NCBI GenBank assembly: GCA_026706665.1
Contig: JAPOYI010000069.1
Coordinates: 1-33,856, forward strand
Source: Gammaproteobacteria bacterium
GTDB lineage: Bacteria; Pseudomonadota; Gammaproteobacteria; Pseudomonadales; Azotimanducaceae
Length of the DNA: 33,856 nucleotides
Reading direction: 5' to 3'
Both the position numbers and the translations under genes were made by a program. The notes beneath the pieces were generated by a model that made no database searches, was not told where the DNA came from, and worked only from the letters and a program-made list of their open reading frames with translations. Below, piece by piece: positions 26,673-33,856 of this stretch (the stretch's first letter is position 1; every line of letters begins with the position of its first letter).

Positions 26673-27665
26673 GTGAAAGGGCTTGTTCTCAGCGGCGTCG
26701 CGCTGGCGGCGGTCGTGGTGGTACTGGGCGCCTTTACGCGGCTTGTGGATGCGGGTCTGGGATGCCCGGACTGGCCGGGCTGCTACGGTTTCCTGTCGGT
26801 GCCGGTGTCCGAAGAAGATGTTGCGGCGGCGGAAGCGTTGTTCCCTGGCTCGCCCGTGGAGCAGGACAAGGCCTGGACGGAAATGGTGCACCGGTATTTC
26901 GCCGCCGGGCTCGGATTGCTGGTGCTGGCGATGGCGGCGGTTGCCTGGCGGCAACGCAGGCCGATGGCTATCCCTGTTGCGCTCGTGGTGCTGGTCATTG
27001 CGCAAGGCATCTTCGGGGCGTGGACCGTTACCCTGAAGCTCTGGCCGCAGGTCGTGACCGTGCATCTTCTGGGCGGGTTCGGAACGCTTGCGCTGCTCTG
27101 GGTTTATGCCATGAGGGTCGGCGCGGTGCCTTCATGGCCGGTGCCGGGGAACTTGGCGCGCCCCGCAGCGGTGGCGATCGGGCTCGTGGTGTTGCAGGTC
27201 GCCCTCGGCGGGTGGACATCGTCGAACTACGCGGCGCTCGCGTGCCCGGATTTCCCAACCTGTCACGGGAGCCTGTTGCCGGACATGGACTTGTCCGCCG
27301 GTTTCAACCTGGCGCAGGACGTGGGCCCCAATTACCTCGGCGGCACGATGACCAGCGACGCGCGCGTGGCCATTCAGATGACGCATCGGCTCGGCGCGGT
27401 TGTCGTGCTGCTGGCCGTTGGCTGGCTCGCGTTTCGCCTGTCCGGGCCGATTCGGTGGACAATCTCGGGGGTTCTCGTGGTCCAGTTCGGTCTGGGCGTG
27501 GCCAATGTGCTGGCACAATTGCCCCTGGCGGTGGCGACACTGCACAATGCAGGCGCCGCACTATTGCTGCTGGCCGTGATTACGGTATACGCTGCATCGG
27601 TTGGCGCCCTGCAGCATGGAGAATCCGATTCGCGGGCGCCGTACCCTGGAAGACCGGATGGCTAG
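26673..27665 (+). CDS. ctaA: Haem A synthase (CtaA/COX15)
   Basis: CtaA oxidises the C8 methyl of haem O to a formyl group, giving haem A for aa3-type oxidases. The 330-residue protein is membrane-spanning with eight predicted segments in two four-helix bundles. The haem-ligand histidines appear as VHRYFAAGLG, VHLLGGFGTL, THRLGAVVVL and LHNAGAALLL, and the loop motifs GLGCPDWPGCYGF and ACPDFPTCHG carry paired cysteines. GTG 26673 starts 18 bases after aroE. It overlaps ctaB by eight bases. The oxidase structural genes are not in the window. Confidence 0.93.
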   Translation: MKGLVLSGVALAAVVVVLGAFTRLVDAGLGCPDWPGCYGFLSVPVSEEDVAAAEALFPGSPVEQDKAWTEMVHRYFAAGLGLLVLAMAAVAWRQRRPMAIPVALVVLVIAQGIFGAWTVTLKLWPQVVTVHLLGGFGTLALLWVYAMRVGAVPSWPVPGNLARPAAVAIGLVVLQVALGGWTSSNYAALACPDFPTCHGSLLPDMDLSAGFNLAQDVGPNYLGGTMTSDARVAIQMTHRLGAVVVLLAVGWLAFRLSGPIRWTISGVLVVQFGLGVANVLAQLPLAVATLHNAGAALLLLAVITVYAASVGALQHGESDSRAPYPGRPDG

Positions 27666-28626
27666 CCGAATGGCTTGGAATATGCGTGGCCGCGCGAGCG
27701 GCGCTCCGCCCGCGGCGATTGCGAGCGCTCTTGACATGCAGGACGTAGCCCTGGCTCGTCAAAGAGCCGCCTGGCGCGACTACCTGGAACTGACAAAGCC
27801 CCGGGTCGTGGGTCTCATGTTGCTGTGCGCGGCCGTCGGCATGGTACTCGCGAGCCCGAGCCTTGCGCAGCTTGCGACCATGGCATTCGCCCTCGCCGGC
27901 ATCGCCCTCGTCGCAGGATCCGCTGCCGCGGTGAATCACCTTGCGGAAGCCCGGATCGACGCGCGCATGGCGCGCACGCGCAACCGGCCCGTGGTACAGG
28001 GCCGGGTGACGCACGCCTCGGGGGTCGCGTTCTGCGCGATTACGGGGATCGCGGGGATGCTCGTGCTATACCTGCTGGTCAACCCGCTGACCGCGTGGCT
28101 GAACCTCGCTTCCTGGGTCGGCTACGGTCTTTTCTACACGTTCTACCTGAAACGCGCGACGCCCCAGAACACGGTGATCGGCGGGCTTTTCGGGGCATTG
28201 CCGCCGCTCTTCGGCTGGACGGCCATCACGAACACAGTGGAGCTCGAAGCGCTGTTGCTGGTGCTTATCATCTTTGTGTGGACGCCGCCCCACTTCTGGG
28301 CGCTGGCACTTGATCGCAAGGAGGAGTACGCGGCCGCCGACATTCCCGTGCTGCCCGTGACGCATGGTGAGCAGGTGACCCGGCGGCACATCCTTGCCTA
28401 CACCGTCCTGCTGGTCGCGGCGAGTGTCCTGCCCTACGTGACGGGCATGAGCAGGATGCCCTATCTCGTCGGGGCCCTGGCCCTCGGCGGCGTGTTCATC
28501 TACTGGGCGGTGGCGTTGCTCATCGGCACGCGGGTGGACGCGCCGAAGCGGGCGTTCCGCTACTCCATCGTCTATCTCGCCGCGCTGTTCGGGTTGCTGG
28601 TCGCCGATCACTACCTGGTGGCGTAG
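27658..28626 (+). CDS. ctaB: Haem O synthase (protohaem IX farnesyltransferase)
   Basis: CtaB adds a farnesyl tail to haem B. The 322-residue UbiA-family membrane protein has the prenyl-diphosphate motifs: NHLAEARIDARMARTRNRP at residues 93-111 (N93, E97, D101, RTxxRP), YTFYLKRATPQNTVIGG, and a second Asp-rich loop LDRKEEYAAADIPVLPVTHG. The first Asp of the NxxxDxxxD motif is replaced by Glu (E97). I chose ATG 27658 because it follows a GGAAGACC site and gives near-normal length; an earlier in-frame ATG (27601) is inside ctaA. A start further in, just before the DYLELTKPR block, is also possible. Confidence 0.92.
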   Translation: MASRMAWNMRGRASGAPPAAIASALDMQDVALARQRAAWRDYLELTKPRVVGLMLLCAAVGMVLASPSLAQLATMAFALAGIALVAGSAAAVNHLAEARIDARMARTRNRPVVQGRVTHASGVAFCAITGIAGMLVLYLLVNPLTAWLNLASWVGYGLFYTFYLKRATPQNTVIGGLFGALPPLFGWTAITNTVELEALLLVLIIFVWTPPHFWALALDRKEEYAAADIPVLPVTHGEQVTRRHILAYTVLLVAASVLPYVTGMSRMPYLVGALALGGVFIYWAVALLIGTRVDAPKRAFRYSIVYLAALFGLLVADHYLVA

Positions 28627-28654
28627 GCAAGGAAACGGGGGAGACCGGGCCCTG

Positions 28655-29908
28655 ATGTCTGAAGCCGCCGCGAATCTCGCGGACGACCTGCCTGCGCAAT
28701 ACGCCGCGGTGCGCAAGCAGACCGAGTTGCTTTGCCGCCCCCTTGCTGTCGATGACTACGGCGTGCAACCGATGGCCGACGCAAGTCCGCCGAAGTGGCA
28801 CCTGGCGCACACCACCTGGTTCTTCGAGACCTTCGTGCTCAAGCCGTTTGCTGACCGCTACCGGGTGTTCGACGACTCCTTCGGCTTCCTGTTCAACTCC
28901 TACTACGACGGCGTTGGCGATCAGTATCCGCGGCCAAGACGGGGGCTGCTCTCGCGGCCTACGGTGGACCGGGTATTCGACTACCGAGCCCATGTTGACG
29001 CCGCCATGGATAAGCATCTTGACTACGACGACGAGACGCTTCGCTCTCGCGTCGTCCTGGGCATGAACCACGAACAGCAACACCAGGAACTGCTTGTCAC
29101 GGACATCAAGTACAACCTGGGCACGAATCCGCTACGCCCGACGTACGACAGCAAGCTGCACGACGCTCCCGGCATGGAGCGCCCTGCAACCTTTCTGACC
29201 TTTCCCGGGGGCTTGGTGGAAATCGGCGCTGCGGGCGCCGGATTCACGTTCGACAATGAAACGCCCCGGCACAAGGTCTGGCTTTCGGAATTCGCCCTGG
29301 CGGACCGGCTGGTGACCTGCGGCGAGTACCTGGCTTTCATGCGGGACGGCGGCTACCGCACCCCGTCGCTCTGGCTGTCCGAAGGCTGGACGGAGGCGCG
29401 GCGGCAGGGGTGGAACGCCCCGCTCTACTGGTACCGGCAGGACGGGGAGTGGTTCGAGTACAGGCTGGCGGGAGGCGGTCCCATCGATACGAACTTGCCG
29501 GTCTGCCACGTGAGTTTCTTCGAGGCCGACGCCTTCGCGCGTTGGGCGGGCGCGCGGCTGCCGACCGAGGCAGAGTGGGAAACGGCCGCCTCTTCGCGGG
29601 CGGTGACCGGGAATTTCAGCGACGGCCGGCGCCTGCACCCAGGGTCATCGCAGGGCGATGGCATGACGCAACTCTTCGGCGATGCCTGGGAGTGGACGGC
29701 AAGCGCATACGGGCCCTATCCGGGGTTCAGGCCGTTGCCCGGGACACTCGGCGAATACAACGGGAAGTTCATGGCAAACCAGATGGTTCTGCGGGGTGGC
29801 TCGTGTGCAACTCCACCCGGCCACGTGCGCCCCAGCTATCGCAATTTCTTCTACGCGACGGATCGCTGGCAGTTTTCCGGCATCAGGCTGGCCAGGGATG
29901 TCGGATAG
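28655..29908 (+). CDS. egtB: Ergothioneine biosynthesis sulfoxide synthase EgtB
   Basis: EgtB is a non-haem iron enzyme joining hercynine with a thiol (gamma-glutamylcysteine or cysteine) to form a sulfoxide on the way to ergothioneine. The 417-residue protein has an N-terminal DinB-like domain and a C-terminal FGE-sulfatase domain. The three-His iron site is clear: H52 in WHLAHTTWF, and H139 and H143 in NHEQQHQE, spaced as in known EgtB. The C-terminal domain ends with the usual VLRGGSCATPPGH, RPSYRNFFYATDRWQFSGIR-type sequence. ATG 28655 follows GGGGGAG, 28 bases after ctaB. It overlaps egtD by 11 bases. Which thiol it uses cannot be read from the sequence; no egtA or egtC is in the window. 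Confidence 0.95.
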   Translation: MSEAAANLADDLPAQYAAVRKQTELLCRPLAVDDYGVQPMADASPPKWHLAHTTWFFETFVLKPFADRYRVFDDSFGFLFNSYYDGVGDQYPRPRRGLLSRPTVDRVFDYRAHVDAAMDKHLDYDDETLRSRVVLGMNHEQQHQELLVTDIKYNLGTNPLRPTYDSKLHDAPGMERPATFLTFPGGLVEIGAAGAGFTFDNETPRHKVWLSEFALADRLVTCGEYLAFMRDGGYRTPSLWLSEGWTEARRQGWNAPLYWYRQDGEWFEYRLAGGGPIDTNLPVCHVSFFEADAFARWAGARLPTEAEWETAASSRAVTGNFSDGRRLHPGSSQGDGMTQLFGDAWEWTASAYGPYPGFRPLPGTLGEYNGKFMANQMVLRGGSCATPPGHVRPSYRNFFYATDRWQFSGIRLARDVG

Positions 29909-30896
29909 AACTCCAGGCAGCGCTCGCCGGGATTTCCAGTTCTTCGACCGGCAACCCGCCATTCCGGACGCGACGGAGGAACTGGTCGCAGGACTGTCAG
30001 CACCGGCCAAGTCCGTGCCGCCGAAGTACTTCTACGACGAGACGGGCTCCCGGCTGTTCGAGGCGATCACGAAGCTGCCCGAGTACTACCTCACGCGTAC
30101 GGAAACCCGGATTCTCGAAAACAGCCGCGCAGATCTGGCGCGATGGGTAGGGCCGGACGCGTGCCTGGTGGAATACGGCAGCGGGTCGAGCGTCAAGACA
30201 CGCATATTGCTCGAAGCATGCCGCCCCGCCGCCTATGTCCCGGTCGACATTTCGCGCGGACATCTCCTGGCTTCGGCGCGACGCATCCATGAGGACTTCA
30301 AGGACCTTGCGGTGTATCCGACCTGCGCGGATTACAGCCAGCCGTTCGAGCTGCCGTCCACCACAACCGACTTGCGAAAGGTGGCGTTCTTTCCCGGATC
30401 CACCATCGGCAACTTCGAAGTCGGGGAAGTCCCGGACTTTCTGAGAGGCGTCGGCCGTGTGGTCGGTCCGGAAGGGCGCTTGATCATTGGCGTCGACACC
30501 AAGAAGCCGGAGTGGATGCTGAACGCCGCCTACAACGATGCGGAGGGCGTCACGCGCGCGTTCAACCTCAATGTGCTTCGCCACATCAACGCGATCGCGG
30601 GCGCGGACTTCGACCCCGGCAAGTTCGAACACCACGCCCAATACAACCGGGACCGGGGACGCATCGAAATGTACCTGTCGAGCACGGTGGCGCAGAGGGT
30701 TCGCGTCAACGGAGCCCTGGTCGAGTTCAGGCGCGGGGAACGCATCCATACCGAGCACTCGTACAAGTACCATGCGGAGGAGTTCCGGGCGTTGGCGGAT
30801 GAGGCGGGCTTTCGGCGGCTTGGGGCGCGAAGCGACGAGAACGGGCATTTCATGGTGTTGCTGTTCGAAAACGCTGCTGGCCGCGCCGGTTGTTGA
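29898..30896 (+). CDS. egtD: L-histidine N-alpha-methyltransferase EgtD
   Basis: EgtD trimethylates histidine with three SAM to give hercynine, the substrate of EgtB. The 332-residue protein carries the family signatures PPKYFYDETGSRLFEAIT, LPEYYLTRTE, the SAM loop EYGSGSSVKTR, PVDISRGHL, FFPGSTIGNF and GVDTKKPEWMLNAAYND. ATG 29898 overlaps the egtB 3' end, so the two enzymes are likely made together. The C-terminal region (ERIHTEHSYKYHAEEF, MVLLF) is complete. The next gene starts 37 bases later. Confidence 0.96.
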   Translation: MSDRTPGSARRDFQFFDRQPAIPDATEELVAGLSAPAKSVPPKYFYDETGSRLFEAITKLPEYYLTRTETRILENSRADLARWVGPDACLVEYGSGSSVKTRILLEACRPAAYVPVDISRGHLLASARRIHEDFKDLAVYPTCADYSQPFELPSTTTDLRKVAFFPGSTIGNFEVGEVPDFLRGVGRVVGPEGRLIIGVDTKKPEWMLNAAYNDAEGVTRAFNLNVLRHINAIAGADFDPGKFEHHAQYNRDRGRIEMYLSSTVAQRVRVNGALVEFRRGERIHTEHSYKYHAEEFRALADEAGFRRLGARSDENGHFMVLLFENAAGRAGC

Positions 30897-30933
30897 TGGC
30901 CTCGACAAGGGACCGGCGGGGCGGCGCGAAAGA

Positions 30934-31743
30934 ATGACCGAGCTTCAGACGTATCTCTACGATCTCCAGGGCTACCTGGTGATCGAGGATGTCCTGGACG
31001 CCGACCAGGTGGCGGTCCTCAAAGCGAAAGTCGATCAGCAGGACATGTCCGCCCTGCCCCGAAACCACCGCTTCGGCGGCGCCGGGGGTAGCGCCGAGAC
31101 CGGTCCGGGCTTCCTGGCGTGGGGCGCAGAATTCGTCGCGCTCATGGACCATCCAATGGTCATGGCGGCGATGCGCGCGCAACTTGGCGACTGTTTCCGC
31201 CTGGATCGGATTTTCGGCATGCATATGCGGCGCGGCGAGACGAAGGGAAAGCTGCATTCGGATTACGGAGCTTCCCAGCCGTTTTCGCGCGCCGAGCGGG
31301 GGCGCTACTTCACGCCGCCGCTCCATGAAGCGCTCCATGGCTTCGGCATCGCGGCCTGGAACCTGACCGACACGGGACCCGAACATGGTGGTTTGCGGGT
31401 CATTCCGGGCAGCCACAACAGCCACTACAAGCTGCCGCAGGCGATCCGGGACGAAACGTTCGACGATGTTGTCACGGTCATCGAAGCGCCGGCGGGGAGC
31501 GTCACGTTTTTCTCCGAAGCACTGACGCACGCCACCTCGGCCTGGAGTGCCGACCATCACCGCTACACGCTGCTCTACAAGTACTGCGCGTCGCAACTCT
31601 CCTGGTCGCGAACGCGCGTCACGGCGCCTGAGCACCTGCCGCTGTCCGACCGCCAGCGGCAACTCCTGGAAGAGCCCGCAGGTGCCCACTGGTTCTTTCG
31701 AAGCCTGTTTGAAGAGGACGCTCCGGCAGGAACCAGGTCATGA
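30934..31743 (+). CDS. PhyH-family Fe(II)/2-oxoglutarate dioxygenase
   Basis: Phytanoyl-CoA dioxygenase-like proteins hydroxylate small molecules with Fe(II), O2 and 2-oxoglutarate. The 269-residue product has the two-His-one-carboxylate iron site: H108 and D110 in KLHSDYG, and H199 in EALTHAT. R210 in HHRYTLLYK is placed to bind 2-oxoglutarate. The family block GPEHGGLRVIPGSHNSHYKL is present. ATG 30934 follows a GGCGCGAAAG stretch. The gene lies between egtD and a BCCT transporter and overlaps the latter by four bases (ATGA). The context suggests a betaine, amino-acid or ergothioneine-related substrate, as ectoine hydroxylase is a member of the same superfamily, but the substrate is unknown. 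Confidence 0.85.
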   Translation: MTELQTYLYDLQGYLVIEDVLDADQVAVLKAKVDQQDMSALPRNHRFGGAGGSAETGPGFLAWGAEFVALMDHPMVMAAMRAQLGDCFRLDRIFGMHMRRGETKGKLHSDYGASQPFSRAERGRYFTPPLHEALHGFGIAAWNLTDTGPEHGGLRVIPGSHNSHYKLPQAIRDETFDDVVTVIEAPAGSVTFFSEALTHATSAWSADHHRYTLLYKYCASQLSWSRTRVTAPEHLPLSDRQRQLLEEPAGAHWFFRSLFEEDAPAGTRS

Positions 31744-33245
31744 CAAGGCCGACGGTCGACTGGCCGTTATTCGCCGCCAGCGCCACGCTGATCCTGGGCG
31801 TGTGCGGGGCAATGGCGCTGGTGCCCGAACAGGCATCGGTTCTGGTAGCCGCGGTGTACGACTGGATTTCCGGCCAACTGGGCCTCCTGTACCAGTGGAT
31901 GACGCTCGGTGCGACCGTGGTGCTGTTGATCGTGGCGTTCGGCAAGTACGGCCAACGCCGGCTGGGCGGCGAGGACGCAAAGGCGGACTACTCCAACTTC
32001 TCCTGGATGGCGATGTTGTTCTGCGCCGGGATCGGCGCCGGGCTGATGTACTGGTCCGTCATCGAGTGGGCCTACTACCTGGACTCGCCGCCGCTCGGGC
32101 TCGAAGGGGGCTCGCCAGAGGCGCAGGAATGGGCGGCCACCTACGGCATCTTCCACTGGGGCCTGTCGGCGTGGTGCATCTATTGCCTCCCGACCGTCGC
32201 CATCGCGTATCCCTACTACCAGCGCAAGATCCCCTACTTGCGGCTGTCGACCTCGCTGGTCGGCCTTTGCGGGGACGACGTGGTGAACAGGCCGCTCGGC
32301 CGGGTCGTCGACTTCGTGTTCGTCATCGCCCTGGTGGGCGGCACGGGAACGTCGCTCGGGCTTGCGACGCCGATGATCGCCGCCTGCGTCAGCGCCCTGT
32401 TCGGGACCCCCGAATCCTTCTTTCTCGAGGTCGTGGTGCTGTTCGTGGTGGTCTGCCTTTTCGCGGCCAGCGTGTATCTCGGGCTGGACCGGGGCATCAA
32501 GCGCCTGAGCAACATCAACGCCGGGGTGGCGGGCCTCTTCGTGCTGTTCGTGCTGCTGGCCGGTCCCACCTACTTCGTGCTCAAGCTCGGCACGAACAGT
32601 CTCGGCCTGATGCTGCAGGAGTTCGTCCGCCTCAATACGTGGACGGACCCGATCCTCGAGACCGGGTTCGTGGAGGACTGGAGCATCTTCTACTGGGCGT
32701 GGTGGCTCGCCTACGGTCCGTACATCGGCGTATTCGTCACGCGGATATCCCGCGGCCGGACGCTGCGGCAGCTCATTGTCGGCATGGTCGGCTTCGGCAC
32801 GCTGGGTTGCGCGATCTTCTTCATATGCATCGGCAATACGGCGATGTGGATGGACCTGCAGAACATTGTCCCGGTGCGCGAATTCGTGGCCGCGGGCAGC
32901 GCGGACACGGCGATCGCGCTCATCATCCAGGCGTTGCCGTTGCATCCGCTGCCGCTGATCGCCTTCATCGTGGTGACGTTCATATTCATCGCCACGACCT
33001 ATGACTCGGGGTCCTACGCCATCTCGGCGGCGGCAACGCGACGCCTGGTGGTGGGCGTCAATCCGCACCGCTGGCACCGCGTTTTCTGGGCGTTCTCGCT
33101 TGCCGTGCTGCCCGTCACGCTCATGCTCGTGGACGATGGCCTGGACGCGGTCAAGTCGGCGGTGCTGGTCGTTTCGCTGCCGCTGCTGGCCATCGGCGTG
33201 GCGATGGTGGTGTCGCTCTTCAAGACGTTGCGGGAGTTGGAGTAG
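31740..33245 (+). CDS. BCCT-family betaine/carnitine/choline-type transporter
   Basis: BCCT proteins import or exchange quaternary ammonium compounds. The 501-residue protein has about 12 membrane helices. The first conserved block is AMLFCAGIGAGLMYWSVIEW. The aromatic substrate box and signature follow as FYWAWWLAYGPYIGVFVTRI then SRGRTLRQL. The variant YWSVIEW rather than FWGVxEP departs from the BetP pattern, so Na+ coupling and substrate are uncertain. Short termini argue against BetP-like osmosensing. It is the last gene of the long plus-strand run and is coupled to the dioxygenase by an ATGA overlap. It may import the dioxygenase substrate, or hercynine or ergothioneine, which are themselves betaines; this is inference. 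Confidence 0.88.
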   Translation: MTRPTVDWPLFAASATLILGVCGAMALVPEQASVLVAAVYDWISGQLGLLYQWMTLGATVVLLIVAFGKYGQRRLGGEDAKADYSNFSWMAMLFCAGIGAGLMYWSVIEWAYYLDSPPLGLEGGSPEAQEWAATYGIFHWGLSAWCIYCLPTVAIAYPYYQRKIPYLRLSTSLVGLCGDDVVNRPLGRVVDFVFVIALVGGTGTSLGLATPMIAACVSALFGTPESFFLEVVVLFVVVCLFAASVYLGLDRGIKRLSNINAGVAGLFVLFVLLAGPTYFVLKLGTNSLGLMLQEFVRLNTWTDPILETGFVEDWSIFYWAWWLAYGPYIGVFVTRISRGRTLRQLIVGMVGFGTLGCAIFFICIGNTAMWMDLQNIVPVREFVAAGSADTAIALIIQALPLHPLPLIAFIVVTFIFIATTYDSGSYAISAAATRRLVVGVNPHRWHRVFWAFSLAVLPVTLMLVDDGLDAVKSAVLVVSLPLLAIGVAMVVSLFKTLRELE

Positions 33246-33359
33246 CACGGCCCGCTGGACTTGCCCTTGCCCGCAAAGTCAAGGTCAGGCCCCGGGTGGA
33301 CAAGACCGCACATTTGAAGTCGTCGTGATTGTTTGGGCGACTTGAACCAAAGTAGGGCA

Positions 33360-33388
33360 TTGACATTAGACGTCCAGACGTCTTATCG
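33360..33388 (+). promoter_or_regulatory. Candidate promoter with doubled GACGTC palindrome
   Basis: A TTGACA -35 box (33360-33365) and a TTATCG -10-like box (33383-33388) are separated by 17 bases. The spacer contains AGACGTCC followed at once by AGACGTCT, so two GACGTC palindromes sit between the promoter boxes. It lies just upstream of the methyltransferase start at 33399. Such placement suits an operator or a self-methylated regulatory site. The -10 is weak, so confidence is moderate. Confidence 0.45.
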
Positions 33389-33398
33389 TTCGTGCGGC

Positions 33399-33800
33399 AT
33401 GCAGCAAACGACTGAACGACGATCGCCGGGAGAGGTTCGGGATGCGATCGTCGCTACATTGCGGGCGCATCCGCACGGCTTATCCATACGAGAGATAACA
33501 GCGAATGTGCGAAGGCTGCTTGTACCGAACGTGGCTGGCTCTAGCATTCGGTCGTACCTACGTCTGAATACCCCCAATCTGTTTCGGCGGCTAGATCGCG
33601 GGGAGTACCAGTTGGCCGCGTTCGAAGCGAGACATGGCGCGTTGAAGTTGGCGGAAGGCACGTTCCCGACGGTGATTTGCAATGGCGCAGTCATTGTCCA
33701 TACGGACTGTTTAGAGTGGCTCCGCGAGCGTGAACCGGAGTCAATCCATGCTGTTGTAACCGACCCGCCGTACGGGCTAGGGCATGTTAACACTACGTAG
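33399..33800 (+). pseudogene. DNA methyltransferase, 5' part only (truncated after DPPY motif)
   Basis: The frame starts MQQTTERRSPGEVRDAIVAT and first gives a winged-helix-like domain (about residues 5-75: ATLRAHPHGLSIREITANVR, SYLRLNTPNLFRRLDRGEYQ). The beginning of a site-specific N4/N6 DNA methyltransferase follows: ICNGAVIVHTDCLEWLRE and VVTDPPYGL, the catalytic motif IV. Seven residues later it stops (GHVNTT), so the SAM-binding FxGxG motif and most of the enzyme are missing. The first 22 residues of a longer open frame (from 33333) would overlap the candidate promoter, so ATG 33399 is preferred. This is a truncation by rearrangement or at an assembly join. Confidence 0.7.
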
Positions 33801-33854
33801 AGCCTCGACGATCAGCACGAACACGATGAAGCCGAGGAAGACGACGTCGAGTTT
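33777..33854 (-). pseudogene. Fragment resembling a membrane permease (TRAP-type?), running off the window
   Basis: Read on the minus strand from the window edge, the sequence gives LDVVFLGFIVFVLIVEALRS and then stops. A strongly hydrophobic helix followed by EALR resembles a segment of fused TRAP-transporter permeases (often LEATRR). Only about 25 residues are visible, so the family is a guess. It overlaps and truncates the methyltransferase fragment, marking a junction between unrelated sequences near 33781-33797. Confidence 0.3.
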
Positions 33855-33856
33855 TT

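Noticed and set aside
26510-27748. 412-codon plus-strand frame over aroE, ctaA and ctaB
   Set aside because: It is an out-of-frame reading of three well-identified genes.
31767-33248. 493-codon open frame on the minus strand
   Set aside because: It is exactly antisense to the BCCT transporter gene and gives a low-complexity His/Arg/Glu-rich product; GC-rich codon bias opens such shadow frames.
33258-33280. Possible terminator hairpin after the BCCT gene
   Set aside because: GACTTGC and GCAAAGTC can pair only with a bulge, and no T-run follows; too weak to call.

Overview
The window looks like a piece of a GC-rich, aerobic, Gram-negative chromosome, most likely a gammaproteobacterium, spanning the replication origin. 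The evidence is the dnaA-dnaN-recF-gyrB block preceded by an AT-rich DnaA-box region. Supporting it are a long GyrB (799 residues) of the gammaproteobacterial type, LPS genes (gmhA, gmhB, an LpxL-type acyltransferase), the trkH-trkA-rsmB-fmt-def block typical of gammaproteobacterial origins, and haem A/O synthases implying a terminal oxidase. I cannot name a genus. Both ends look like scars (nested IS remnants on the left, a methyltransferase cut off against an unrelated membrane-protein fragment on the right), so this may be a contig broken at repeats.

Layout. (1) 1-2430: nested insertion-sequence wreckage. An ISNCY/IS1202-type element (73-2078) has terminal inverted repeats and a 17-bp direct repeat on each side. 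Its transposase is interrupted by a deleted IS21-family element (istA fragment, intact-looking istB, intact right end). The whole sits in the repeated end of a third IS, whose transposase survives only as an N-terminal fragment. (2) 2346-3057: a lower-confidence accessory patch with a small hypothetical gene and a possible GTGA-coupled partner. (3) 3058-4214, minus strand: gmhB-gmhA for heptose synthesis. (4) 4364-9865, plus strand: a four-gene Liu-like (leucine/isovalerate-type) module of HMG-CoA-lyase-like protein, biotin-dependent carboxylase beta and alpha subunits, and a methylglutaconyl-CoA-hydratase-like protein. (5) 9866-16237: oriC, dnaA, dnaN, recF and gyrB, with two near-perfect parS palindromes inside recF. 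(6) 16214-17966: two divergent acyltransferases (PlsC-like and LpxL-like). (7) 18195-23726, minus strand: def-fmt-rsmB-trkA-trkH, tightly overlapping. (8) 23886-33245, plus strand: a long co-directional run dprA-purE-tsaC-aroE-ctaA-ctaB-egtB-egtD-PhyH dioxygenase-BCCT transporter. (9) 33360-33856: a DNA methyltransferase 5' fragment with its own promoter, then a fragment resembling a membrane permease on the other strand.

How the genes work together. The centre is replication and segregation: DnaA and oriC, the clamp, RecF, gyrase, and candidate ParB sites. Around it are envelope genes and translation/RNA-modification housekeeping. The most interesting accessory unit is the tail of the plus-strand run. 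EgtB and EgtD make ergothioneine from histidine via the betaine hercynine, and are followed without a break by a PhyH-type Fe(II)/2-oxoglutarate dioxygenase and a betaine-type (BCCT) transporter. This suggests import, synthesis or oxidation of a trimethylammonium/betaine compound linked to ergothioneine. That link is inference from gene order, not something the sequence proves.
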